Origin: Schizochytrium sp. CCTCC M209059
Taxonomy: Eukaryota; Sar; Bigyra; Thraustochytrida; Thraustochytriidae
DNA length: 64,000 bases
Assembly (NCBI GenBank): GCA_000818945.1
Contig: KN805442.1
Span: forward strand, 16,712-80,711
Direction: 5' to 3'
Positions 39,987-49,297 of the stretch are shown here, one piece after another; the stretch's first letter is position 1, and each line of letters starts with the position of its first letter. A model generated the notes under the pieces. It had not been told where the DNA came from. It ran no database searches and saw only the letters and a program-made list of their open reading frames with translations. Position numbers and translations under genes: made by a program.

Positions 39987-40227
39987 TAAAAAAAAAAAAA
40001 GGAAAAGAACACAGGTCAGAAAGAAAAAGCAGTTGGTCAGCTTTGTTGTGACAATTTTGGCTTCCGTGAGACGTCGAACGCAAGTCGAAGTCTGCGCGTG
40101 CGGCTGAGATTTTTTTTTTTTTTGGAGATTCGTTTTCGTGTTTGTTTTGGACCCAATCAATCAAGGTCTGTGATAACAACATTCAGGTTCATTTTTTTTT
40201 GGCACAACATGACATTGGTCCTCTTTA
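39987..40227. other. Short convergent spacer with homopolymer tracts
   Basis: Only 241 nt separate the stops of the TPR-J (+) and AARSD1 (-) genes. A-tract (about 39988-40000) and T-tracts (about 40111-40125 and 40191-40199) sit at each side, likely belonging to the two 3' UTRs. Confidence 0.5.
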
Positions 40228-41698
40228 CTACGAAATTGTCTTGAGGGCATCTTGAAGGCCTGCGTGAGCTTCCTTGAGCGACTTGGCAGTCAGTGAGCCT
40301 TCGGGAATCTTTCCTTGAAAACGCTTGCCCTTGCCTCCACCCTTGGCACCCAAAGTATCGATTGCAACCTTGTTGAGAGCATCGAGACCCTCCGCGGGCC
40401 CCGTCAGCAGAAACGCGCCGCTGCCCCCGCCGCGCGCCGTCTCGTCTCCGATGGTGAGGAAAACGCGCATTTCAGAGCTTGCGGCGGCAGCTATAGCTTT
40501 GGATAGCGCCTCCATGAACTGCGGCGATCCTTCGCGCCGGTGGTAAACAATAATGCCGCTCTGCTCCTTCTCCTCCTGCGCCACGAGGTTCGGGCCGACG
40601 AGGTTGGCGAGATCTGTGAGAACAGACTTCATCTCGTTCTGAAGCTTTTTCGACGCAGACTGCAATTGAGACACGCGGTCAAGCTGGTCGTCGCCGGCAG
40701 CGCCAAGCGCGGCGGTGAGAGCCAGCGATCGTGTTGAGAGATCCCCTGTGCAGCGCAAGAGGCGAGGTCCAGCGACAAATTGCAGGCGATTGATCTGGGA
40801 TTGTTTCTTGTTGAGAAAGTCATTTTTGAGCAGCTTGACAGCTTGGAGCTCGGAGACTCGCTTGACATGGGTGCCGCAGCACATATTGTCATCGAGGGCG
40901 GCGATGGAGACGACACGGATTGGGAACTCACTGGAAGGTCGTTCTTTGAAGCGAACTTCATCTCCCAGGTTCGCCAATTCCTCGCTGGTATAGGTGCGCA
41001 CCGTAACGGCGTGGTCATCGAGTATGGCATCGTTGACGTCGCGCTCGAGCTGATCAATCTGTGCCTGCGTGAGCTTGGGACCGAGAAGATCGAGATACGA
41101 GGGTTGCGGGTAAGGTCCCATGGACCAGCTTCCGGTATCGTAACCAATTGTGCGCAGCGCGACGGCGGTGATGAGATGCTGTCCCGAGTGCTGCGCCATG
41201 TGATCTCTGCGCCGATCCCAGTCCACGCGAGCCGTAACTTTAGTCCCTGGGGGCAGCTCGACATCAACAGCGTGCCAGACGCTGCCATCCTCGGCGCGCT
41301 CCACGTGGCGCACGCGCACCGTCTGTTCGGGGGTCTCCAGGTCGCCGGTGTCGCTCGGCTGGCCGCCACCCTCGGCGAAGAGCACGGTGTCGCTCAGCTG
41401 CACGAGGAAGCTCGCCGGGTCGCCGGCATTCTTGTCCTTGCCGGCGGCATTCTCACCCTCGGTGGGCTTGCACCCGACCACCTCGAGGCCGGCGAGTTCG
41501 CGCAGGTGGCTGCGTCGTCGTGGTCATGAACAAGGACAAATCTCGCCTTCACGTTAGTCTCGGGTTTGCGGGGGCGTGCGCGCGCGCGCGAGGTCCGAGG
41601 CTGCGAAGACGACGCGCCCCCCCGCGCATACGTCTGCATCGCATTGTCACTCACCTGTCGTTTTGGCATGCCAAGATGTACGGCGGTGTTGGAGCCAT
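40228..41698 (-). CDS. AARSD1: Alanyl-tRNA editing protein (AlaX-like), two exons
   Basis: CDS is the complement of 40228..41509 joined to 41655..41698, giving 441 aa (human AARSD1 is about 412). The 44-nt exon 1 encodes MAPTPPYILACQND and ends with donor gtgagt; the acceptor gcag restores QNDSHLRELAGLEVVGC, aligning with the AARSD1 start. Without this exon the frame meets a stop just upstream of a GTG. EGGGQPSDTG and the zinc motif HSGQH (H122, H126) with CCGTH (C225 or C226, H229) identify the editing domain. The C terminus has the GGGSGAFLL and GAKGGGKGKRFQGK segments of the family. The free-standing editor hydrolyses Ser- or Gly-mischarged tRNA-Ala. Located head-to-tail behind the alpha-kinase gene. 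Confidence 0.92.
41510..41654 (-). other. Intron of the AARSD1 gene
   Basis: 145 nt on the minus strand with gtgagt donor and gcag acceptor. It splits a serine codon (AG|C). The GC-rich interior has an alternating GC run near 41577-41590. Confidence 0.88.
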
Positions 41699-41997
41699 GA
41701 TTGATTGATTGATTGATCGATTGATTGTTTGTGCGTTTGTGCGTTTTGGGTCTGGGGAAGCCTTGGCGGGTCGCGATGACGTACAACACGTTTGCTACAC
41801 GAACTTGAACAAAGAAAGACACTTGATACCTAGTACAACTAGGTCTTCTGGCAGCAAGGCCAGACGGCATCAGTATAAAGGTACTTCTTGGTGAACGAAC
41901 GAAGCATGTGTCACTGAGATGCGATGTCTATAAATACTAAACATAATACGTACAATCAAGTTCGTAAAAGGGCAGGGGTCGAAGTCACAGCAGTTAG

Positions 41998-42750
41998 TCA
42001 CTGGTAACGAAGCGCTCCCGATGGTGCGGGCATGACAACGCGAGAAGACGACTTTGCCCGAACGAGACGGTCTCGCATAACTTTCTCGCAGTCGTCGACG
42101 CCAAACTTGACCCCACCAGAAGGACGACGCAGACCCCGGCAGGCATGGGTACACTTGTGGTTGGCGAAAAAGGCTTGTATACCCACGGTAGACAGGTCAA
42201 GATCGCCGTAACGTCCATCGCGCGAATGGATAGCCGGATCAGTAAGTACATAGCCATCCTTTGTCTTGACGCCTTGCAAATCGACGACCATTTTGGCACC
42301 CTTGGTGTGGTGGAAGGTCCAGTGTGCAAAAGCAGTCAGACTGGAATGGCCGCGCGCAAAGGTCCCATTATTGGAGAGAAACTTTTGATAGTGGCCAACA
42401 AGTTCCGGCTCCACGGTAACTGTATCGCCGGGCGCCAGCCCTGAGCAGGGACGCGTAATGACAACGTGAGCGCGTCGCGGCTCGACAAAGACGATTTCGC
42501 GGGTTGCGGGTAGCTTGAGCGCGTTGAATGTTGCCGCCAGCGCGTATGCCTCCTTGTGCATGCGGACGTCCACATCGAGGTCCTGCGCCGCGCGCCACCG
42601 GTCTGCGTATGCCTTGACAACCACGCGGTCCTCGGAACCCCTCTCGACGCCTCGAAATGCGCGCTTGTATTCGCCTCGCGCGAAGCTCGTCCTCTCAAAG
42701 TCCACACAGAGATCCCTGGCCTGGTCCACCTTGCACAGGTTCGTCCCCAT
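41998..42750 (-). CDS. Minimal alpha-kinase (atypical protein kinase)
   Basis: 250 aa from the ATG at 42750; the open frame reaches 42888 but only via a GTG. It is essentially a bare alpha-kinase domain. K46 in VVVKAY is the ATP-binding lysine, VVDLQG (D157, Q159) and LTDPAIH (D171) are catalytic, and H143 in FAHWTFHH together with HKCTHAC (H198, C200, C204) reproduce the zinc site of TRPM7 and MHCK-A. Family members include eEF2 kinase, TRPM6/7 and Dictyostelium myosin-II heavy-chain kinases, which carry extra WD40, Sel1 or channel domains. None is seen here, and the substrate cannot be inferred. An additional upstream exon across the promoter/gap region cannot be excluded. Confidence 0.85.
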   Translation of the reverse strand: MGTNLCKVDQARDLCVDFERTSFARGEYKRAFRGVERGSEDRVVVKAYADRWRAAQDLDVDVRMHKEAYALAATFNALKLPATREIVFVEPRRAHVVITRPCSGLAPGDTVTVEPELVGHYQKFLSNNGTFARGHSSLTAFAHWTFHHTKGAKMVVDLQGVKTKDGYVLTDPAIHSRDGRYGDLDLSTVGIQAFFANHKCTHACRGLRRPSGGVKFGVDDCEKVMRDRLVRAKSSSRVVMPAPSGALRYQ

Positions 42751-43630
42751 GCATGCTACGTGTTCCCGGCGCGAGAGCAGCCGCGGTCCGAGGACAATTT
42801 GTCGTAGACGTAAAGACGAATGAACGACTGCAACGGTGTCGAAGAACGGGTAGATGAGCCCACAGAATGAAGGAGGAAGATGCAGCACCAGCTGCAGATG
42901 CTCAGCTCCGCTCGGCTCCGCTCAGCTGCGGTCTTCAGCTCGAGCTCGCGGCTCGTTCAGCCTCCGCGAAAACCTCACCAGCACCAGCAGCGACCCCAGC
43001 ATGCAGGCACGCAAGCAGCAGCACCAGCAGCCGCCGCCGCCGCGTTCACCCGTTCGTTCGTCGCCTCGTTCGCCAGGCCGCGCCCTCGCTAGCTAGCTAG
43101 CTAGCCAGCTAGAGCGCAGGCCTCTTCCGCTTCCCCCGCCTCGACTCCGCCCCCGCGCCGCCGCGCCTTCTGTCGTCCCGCCCGCCCNNNNNNNNNNNNN
43201 NNNNNNNNNNNNNNNNNNNNNNNNNNNNNNNNNNNNNNNNNNNNNNNNNNNNNNNNNNNNNNNNNNNNNNNNNNNNNNNNNNNNNNNNNNNNNNNNNNNN
43301 NNNNNNNNNNNNNNNNNNNNNNNNNNNNNNNNNNNNNNNNNNNNNNNNNNNNNNNNNNNNNNNNNNNNNNNNNNNNNNNNNNNNNNNNNNNNNNNNNNNN
43401 NNNNNNNNNNNNNNNNNNNNNNNNNNNNNNNNNNNNNCCTGCGGCGCGCGGCGGCGGGAGGCAGGCGCGCGGCGGCGGGAGGTAGGGGCGCGGTTTTTTG
43501 AAATTTGGGGCGAATTGGGCGGAATCTGACTGAGGGAGAGCAGAGACTCAACTCAAGGTCGAGCTCGAGCTCCAAGGCGCCCGGCACCGCGCGCGAGCTC
43601 GTGCGCGCGGAGACCGTCGAGCGAGGGGCG
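42751..43630. other. Divergent promoter region with assembly gap
   Basis: This region lies between the leftward alpha-kinase and the rightward EDR2_C gene. It includes a (CTAG)n run near 43089-43105 and the 250-N gap. Upstream in-frame sequence (43505-43630) continues into EDR2_C only from a TTG, so it is treated as leader. Confidence 0.6.
43188..43437. other. Assembly gap (250 N)
   Basis: Exactly 250 unknown bases. The right flank has two near-identical copies of a gcgcgcggcggcgggaggnagg unit, so a collapsed GC-rich repeat is the likely cause. Confidence 0.98.
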
Positions 43631-44716
43631 ATGGCGGACGCGGGCGCGAGCGCCTACGGCGGAGAGGCCGGCAAGCAGGAACTGGCCGCGGACTTGTGCG
43701 CGTCGACGACGACCTCGTGCCCGCCGTGGGATATTGGGGCGCCCAAGCCGTACGTGTACGAGGACCGCGTCAACGGGGAAGTGGAGGACGACGGGGCGTC
43801 CTCGGCAGCGGCAGAGGCCACCGACGACGAGGACGATGAGGACGCGAACACGGCGCGCAACGCCGAGGCGGCGGAGACGACGGCCAACGGCGAGAACGGC
43901 ACGGCCGACTCGGGCCTGACGAACATGTGGACCAACCTGCCGGCGTCCAAGTTCAAGCTGCGCGGACCGGGGTACCTTGCGGAGAAGACGACGAATAACA
44001 CCAAGCTCAAGGTACCCTCGGCGTCTGCAGCGTACTCGTGCGTGGGTCTTAATGTCTTTATTGCCAAGTACGATCTGCGGCACGCTGCAGAAAAGGTGGC
44101 CAGCCTCAAGCAGTATCTCGCGACGCGCCTCGAGGAGGACGCCGAGCTGGAGGGCGAGGACCCGGGCCTGCAGGGCGACGCGCCTCCCTATCTGATTTAT
44201 AGCTGGGTGTTTAGCAACTTTTTCAAGACAGAATACACGGCTGTGGTCCACGTGTGCCGACGCGCGATCAAGATAGACTCCAAGGGCGAAGGCGAGGACC
44301 CAAAGCTTGACAAGGTCTTTTCGAACTGGCTAGCTGCTTCTAACGGGGAAAAGAGCGCCAAGCTCAAGTACTGCCCGCAATTCTCGCAGACCAGCACACA
44401 CCTTTTGAAAACGATTGATGCCCTCGGAGGCCAGCGTCCTGTCATTATTGGCAAGAAGCTCACCGCTTCGTACTATCGAGGAGAAAACTATGTTGAAATC
44501 GACCTTGACGTCGGGTCTTCTACGGTGGCGTCCATGCTGAACGGCATTGCTCTCAAGTCGAGTGGCCACCTCGTTGTGGACGAAGCCGTCTGCATTGAAG
44601 GTCAGAGCGAGGAAGAGCTTCCGGAACGCGCTCTCTTCGCGGTGCGCTGGGATCACTGCTCGATCGCGGACTGCGGCAACACGCTTGACGAGCACGGGGA
44701 AGTGATCTCTTCATAA
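43631..44716 (+). CDS. EDR2_C (DUF1336) domain protein, short form
   Basis: 361 aa from the ATG at 43631 (context gcgATGGC). Residues 1-95 are acidic and disordered. Residues about 100-355 form an EDR2_C domain: KFKLRGPGYL opening, PYLIYSWVFSNFF, then RPVIIGKKLTASYYRGENYVEID, DVGSSTVASM and EEELPERALFAVRW closing. These are the same landmarks found twice in the gene at 57270, so the two genes are distant paralogues. In plant EDR2 this domain accompanies PH and START domains in a negative regulator of cell death and defence. Here it stands alone, without membrane-binding modules. Molecular function of the domain is unsettled; lipid or membrane binding is inferred. Confidence 0.85.
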   Translation: MADAGASAYGGEAGKQELAADLCASTTTSCPPWDIGAPKPYVYEDRVNGEVEDDGASSAAAEATDDEDDEDANTARNAEAAETTANGENGTADSGLTNMWTNLPASKFKLRGPGYLAEKTTNNTKLKVPSASAAYSCVGLNVFIAKYDLRHAAEKVASLKQYLATRLEEDAELEGEDPGLQGDAPPYLIYSWVFSNFFKTEYTAVVHVCRRAIKIDSKGEGEDPKLDKVFSNWLAASNGEKSAKLKYCPQFSQTSTHLLKTIDALGGQRPVIIGKKLTASYYRGENYVEIDLDVGSSTVASMLNGIALKSSGHLVVDEAVCIEGQSEEELPERALFAVRWDHCSIADCGNTLDEHGEVISS

Positions 44717-45405
44717 GTGCTTAGTTCTTCGTTTGGGGGGGGCACTTCTGAGACGAAAAAAAAGTGGAAGGAAGCAAATTGGGTTTTCCATACATATCCT
44801 TCTTTCAGGCTTGCAAGGGAATGCGAAGCGAACAAGGGTAAAGTCGTGAGGCGACTCTCTCTCTTGCTCTGAAGATTGACAGAGAGCCATCGGTCACGAT
44901 TGTTGGTTGCAAAGGGCAATTGTGTATAGGTGTGAGCTTTACTGGTTCAGGCAGTAGTATATGTATGCGCACGCATGGGCGCGCAGCGGTCACTCCGTAT
45001 GGATACATGGCAACATAGATTGGCCGGAACGTAGATACTTCCTTCTTTCCGTGTCGCAAGTCCGGAGGGCTTGCAGTTCCTACTTAGATTTATTTTTTAC
45101 AATAATGAAGTCGAGCTTTCATTGACCAAAATATCGTACAAGCGTAGAGTGAAAAGGGGCATGAATTCGCACCTTTTCTCGATCGACTTCAGTCTGCAAA
45201 CTTAAAAGGAAACGCATCGGTGGTCGCTGCGCGGAACCGGCCTTTGTTTATCATAAATTAGACCCAAAGAGAAAAAACCAAGTGGCGAGAACTTCAAGGA
45301 AAAGAAAGAGAAAAAGGGAAGAAAAAAAACGGGAAATGAAGAACAGTGTATGTATATGTGACGCAACGTGCGGACAGCAGCTCGTACTAATTGACAGCAG
45401 GTTAC
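44717..45405. other. Convergent 3' region between EDR2_C and ZNF706-like genes
   Basis: This 0.7 kb spacer becomes purine-rich and A-rich near 45266-45345. No gene, RNA or array was identified. Confidence 0.5.
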
Positions 45406-46053
45406 TTACTTGAGAGCGTCGTCAAGGAAGGAAAGGTCCTCTTTGCCACCCTTCTTGGCGGGCTTCTTAGCGACCACAGCTGACTTCTTTTCGCCCTTGG
45501 CAACAGGCGGCTTGGCCTGCGAACGCGCAGCACCAAAGTCATAGAGATCATCCGACCAAGTCTCTTTTGGGTGCTTGTTTTCGTAATGGTTCCGCATTGC
45601 GGCCAAGTGAGGTTGGGCCGTAAGGCAAATCTTGCACTGGACCTTGACCTTCATCATGGACGCCTCGCGACCCTTTTGGCCATCCTTGCCGTGGCCGGCG
45701 GCGCCGGCGCGCTCCTTGGCCTGCTTGTGCTTGTTCGCAATCTGCTCGGGGCGTAGAAAGCTTACAGTTAGTACAATGTGCAATGAGTCAATAACCCTCC
45801 CGGGATTCACGCTCGACCACGTGAATCACGTGTCTACCCGACATTGTGGGGCTCGCCTGTGCTGGCCCCAAAGACTTGGCCTCGCCGCGCCCTCCTCGCG
45901 CCTCGCCGCGCCCTCCTCGCGCCTCGCAGGCCGGGTCCTCGATTCATTCCATTATGCAGCGCAGCCACACGTTTCCTTCATTCCCCGCGCCGCCCGCCGC
46001 GGCCAACGTACCTCCTTGGCCGTGTGCTTCTGGACCTTGCCCTTGCGCCCCAT
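45406..46053 (-). CDS. Small C2H2 zinc-finger protein, ZNF706/At2g23090-like, two exons
   Basis: CDS is the complement of 45406..45741 joined to 46012..46053, giving 125 aa (126 if the upstream acceptor is used). Exon 1 (42 nt) encodes MGRKGKVQKHTAKE and ends at donor gtacgt; exon 2 resumes IANKHKQAKERAGAAGHG. The basic N-terminal region followed by one finger, CKICLTAQPHLAAMRNHYENKH (C-x2-C-x12-H-x4-H spacing), then HPKETW, is the ZNF706/DUF1909 pattern of small widely conserved proteins with uncertain nucleic-acid roles. The Lys/Ala-rich tail (about 75-115) ends in the acidic EDLSFLDDALK. The tail is longer than in human ZNF706 (76 aa). Confidence 0.83.
45742..46011 (-). other. Intron of the ZNF706-like gene with tandem NAGNAG acceptor
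   Basis: 270 nt with gtacgt donor. The 3' end reads gagcag, offering two acceptors three nt apart and so an optional glutamine. A cctcgcgcctcgccgcgcc unit is tandemly repeated inside. Confidence 0.75.
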
Positions 46054-46190
46054 CGTGCCCGCGCCCTCGCTGCCGCGCCCGCTGCTCCCGCCCGCTGCCC
46101 GTGTCCGCTCGAGCCTGCACGCGCCGCGCTCGTCGCGTCGAGTCGAGTCCTTGTCGCCTCGGTTTGGCGTTTGCTCCCCCTTCGGAAGGG

Positions 46191-46230
<40 letters not shown>

Positions 46231-46993
46231 AAAAGCAGGCAAGCAAGCAGGCTACTTGCACAGCAAGCAAGCGCAGTGATGACCCGCCGTGACCGTCGCA
46301 AAGTACCGGCGATCCGCCCGCCAGCGACACCACTTCGAGCTGGTGTGGACGCACGCGGGAGGATGGGGATGTTGCCGGCGAGAGAGGATGATGTTCTGAT
46401 TCTGGAGAGCGGAGAGAGAAGAGGAGCGCGAGCTGTGTAGAGTAGTGTAGTGGGGTGGGGGTCGGGTGGGGTGAGTGGGTGACCAAGGAAAACTCTTTAC
46501 GCAGTTGTGTGGAGTTTCGCGATGTGATTCGCTGTGACCATCCAGCAGAAGGAACTCCCGGCGATTCGATCGCTAGCGGCTTGTTATGGACGCACGAGGC
46601 TGCACCCGCAGCCATGCCAATTTCGTCGGGGAGTTCATGCTTTACTTTTCGAGAGCTGAGAATTGTGGCGAGAACAGGGAGCTCTTTCTGGGGGTTCACG
46701 GAAGAATGAATCATGGGCCCAGGCAACGTTTCTCCTTCCTGAAAGGGTCGGTCGTCCGCAACAACACCTTATCGTTTTGATTTGCTAATCAATTAGCGCT
46801 GGCATTTCTTGTCGAAGAGTGGTTCGCTTTGATTTATAATATGTGGGAAAATCGGACGCTGACAAGGAAAGCAGAGGAGAAAAAGATCTTTAGTCAGTCA
46901 CTGTCAAGAAAGCCGGCAGCGCAGAACCACTTGGCGAAGGCAAACTAGAGCCAACCTAGGCTCGACCTACCGAGGTAGACGGAAGGGTTAGGT
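46054..46993. other. Intergenic region between ZNF706-like and SAP/WW genes
   Basis: It holds a (GCTT)n / (CAAG)n inverted array near 46191-46273. The remainder shows no gene; short frames there are repeat-driven. Confidence 0.55.
46191..46273. repeat. Inverted (GCTT)n ... (CAAG)n array able to fold back
   Basis: About nine GCTT units (46191-46227) are followed after a 9-10 nt spacer by interrupted CAAG units (46237-46273), the reverse complement. DNA or RNA could form a long hairpin. Confidence 0.85.
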
Positions 46994-49297
46994 CTAGTCG
47001 GTCATCTTCCATTTGGTCTTGTGAGTGACACGGTTGTAAAAGTAAAATCTACCGGGCTTGCTGCGCGACTCGCGTAGCTCCCAGTCTTTGTGCTCAGGTC
47101 CAAGTGTCTTCATCATCTCGACGGGGTCCATCTGCACGGGCGACAACGCCGATACAGCCTTGACACGCGTTTGCTTTGGCGCCGGCGTTTCCCATGGTCC
47201 TCGCGATTGCGATTGCGATTGCGACGGCGCTGTCCGCGTCTCTTCCACAAAGCTTTCGTCAACATCCACCTCCAAAGGAGCCTCCTCCGCGTCCTCTGCA
47301 GGCACGGAGGATGGGATCTGCGTCGGCTCCGTCTGAGCCGAATCCATCTGCGACAGAGCTGCCTTGCAGTTCTCACAATGCAAGTTGCGCGGCAGCAAGG
47401 ACTCCTGCACGGAATTTGCGGCGCCGCGAGCTCCGTCAAGTTGTTGCTGCATGAGATCCCGACGAAGTTGCTGGCGCAGCTTGTTGCGGCGAAGGCGCTC
47501 GGTCTTGACCGCGGATCGAAGTCGAGTGGCGACATCATCCGGACGTTTGGAGGCATCGCTGACCCCTGTGCGAGATTCCCCTCGCGCCAACGGTGGCGAT
47601 ACTGATGAGAATGGCTTTGCTGCTTGCGTCGGAGGCGAAGTCGACGACGCCGCAAAGGCGGCTGCAAGAGACGATGTCGCAGACGATGATGACGACGACG
47701 ACGACAACAAGGAAGAAGACGCTCCGGGCCGCGCCAGACGACTCGTGAATTCGTACGAGCGCGACGAAGGGATGGCAGACATGGTTGAACGACGTGCCTT
47801 GGAGCCAGGACGCAAGAGTGCACTAGGTGTCTTGAGATCACGGTCATCCTTTGCTCCGAGACGCAGTGGCTTGACTTCAGGAATGGCGGGAATGGCGGGC
47901 GGAGAGGGCAAGTCATCGTCCAGCTTTCGCAACGCTCCTGGGCGGTCCGAAGCGCCATTCGAATCCACAGGCAAAGGCGCAGAGGTGGTGGTAGCGGTGG
48001 TGGCGGTGGTGGCGGAGGCTGCTAGCATAGAAACAGAGGCTCCCGGGGGCATGGCGAAACGCACTTCGCCAGAGGCGCTTGTCTTGCTGATGAGAGCGTT
48101 TTCTTCCACAGCAACACGCAGCGCGCGATGCAGCTGGACCGCGGTAGATCCCTTGTCGTAAAATGGGGTAGGAGTTTTCTTGATAAAGCCGCAGATTTGG
48201 TCAAACGAGGAGCCATGGTCTCCCGCTTGAAGCGCGGCAATGGCGTTGACCGCGATACGAATGCGTTCATCGACGATGGATGCCGGGGTTTCCTCTGCGG
48301 CGCCGACCCAAATCTTGTCTGGGCCGGAGGCTCCAGGCTTGCTGTGCGCTGCCGCCACGGCGCGTTCGAGCGACTGGCGTGACGCAAGAGTAGCAGACAG
48401 TTCGGCGGGGCACGCCGTCTGCCGAGGCTGGTACCCAAGGGATTTGCGCGCCTTGGCAATGCGATCTGCGTTGAAGCGCGCCTCCGTTGCGCGCACGGAC
48501 TCCTCGAAGGCAGACTTGACTGCGTCCTGGGGTCGTGCGCTTGCCGACTTGCCTTCGTCCATGTCATCGCCAAAGTCGTCCACCTTGCTGCTTGTGGTGG
48601 TGCGCAAAGCGGTAGACCGATGTGGGATTCCGGTTGGCAGATCTGAGGTTGAAGAGGAGTGACGCAAACTCGAAGGAGCGCGCATGGACTTGGAAAGTTG
48701 TTGCGGCAGCTCTCCGAGGACATCCTCTCCCTCTGTGGTATCGGTGGATTCCTCGGTATTGGTGCGTTTGTCCGCTTCGTTGCTGTTGTTGCTGGTTGTG
48801 TGACTTGTCGTGGCAATTGTCCGCGGTGCGAGACGATGCGTTGCCTTGTCCTCTCGTTTGGGTGTGTTGAAGCTGTCTTGGCTAGGTGGTGACTGCGACG
48901 AGGTAGCCGAAGACGGTGAGGGTGCCAAGGAATGACGACGCGTTGCGTTCTTGTTGCTGGGCGTTCGAAGGAAAGATGTTGCGCCTCCTGATGCACGACG
49001 CATCAACGTAGCAAGCGGGCTTTCGTAGCGTGATCTTGGCTTTCGCGCAGACCCGTTGGCCTCACTTCCTGCGGCTTCGGAGTCGCTTTGATCTTCGCTA
49101 CGGTCGTCTCCAAGGTTCAACTTGTCGACCTGCTCGGCGAGCGTGTTGAAATCGTTGCTGTCGTTCTCTGCGTTTGTGTCGTTCTGCGCCGCGGAGAGCT
49201 GGGCCACAAGGTCGCTCGTCTTTTGATTGGCGCGAATGCCTTCCTTTTTGGCAAGGTTTTGCAGTTCGCGCCTGCTCAGCGCATTGAGGTCTACCAT
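46994..49297 (-). CDS. SAP-like / WW-domain protein, possibly with a linker-histone-like winged helix
   Basis: 767 aa, single exon, clear ATG at 49297. Residues 5-38 (LSRRELQNLAKKEGIRAN then LVAQL) form a SAP-like helix pair resembling the N terminus of the spindle protein NuSAP. Residues about 340-415 (DERIRIAVNAIAALQAG, GSSFDQICGFI, LHRALRVAVEENALI, GEVRFAM) resemble an H15 winged helix; this is pattern-based inference. An isolated CENC lies near residue 637. The last 35 residues form a WW-type fold (WELRESRSKPGRFYFYN, HKTKW), with the stop only three residues after the second Trp. Between these are long Ser/Thr-rich disordered stretches, several basic. A chromatin- or microtubule-associated scaffold is plausible; function unknown. 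Confidence 0.7.
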   Translation of the reverse strand: MVDLNALSRRELQNLAKKEGIRANQKTSDLVAQLSAAQNDTNAENDSNDFNTLAEQVDKLNLGDDRSEDQSDSEAAGSEANGSARKPRSRYESPLATLMRRASGGATSFLRTPSNKNATRRHSLAPSPSSATSSQSPPSQDSFNTPKREDKATHRLAPRTIATTSHTTSNNSNEADKRTNTEESTDTTEGEDVLGELPQQLSKSMRAPSSLRHSSSTSDLPTGIPHRSTALRTTTSSKVDDFGDDMDEGKSASARPQDAVKSAFEESVRATEARFNADRIAKARKSLGYQPRQTACPAELSATLASRQSLERAVAAAHSKPGASGPDKIWVGAAEETPASIVDERIRIAVNAIAALQAGDHGSSFDQICGFIKKTPTPFYDKGSTAVQLHRALRVAVEENALISKTSASGEVRFAMPPGASVSMLAASATTATTATTTSAPLPVDSNGASDRPGALRKLDDDLPSPPAIPAIPEVKPLRLGAKDDRDLKTPSALLRPGSKARRSTMSAIPSSRSYEFTSRLARPGASSSLLSSSSSSSSATSSLAAAFAASSTSPPTQAAKPFSSVSPPLARGESRTGVSDASKRPDDVATRLRSAVKTERLRRNKLRQQLRRDLMQQQLDGARGAANSVQESLLPRNLHCENCKAALSQMDSAQTEPTQIPSSVPAEDAEEAPLEVDVDESFVEETRTAPSQSQSQSRGPWETPAPKQTRVKAVSALSPVQMDPVEMMKTLGPEHKDWELRESRSKPGRFYFYNRVTHKTKWKMTD

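Noticed and set aside
41510..41560. Apparent frameshift at the start of AARSD1 (VLVHDHDDAA in one frame, HLRELAG in another)
   Set aside because: A GT-AG intron with a 44-nt first exon restores a family-like N terminus, so no sequencing error or pseudogene is needed.
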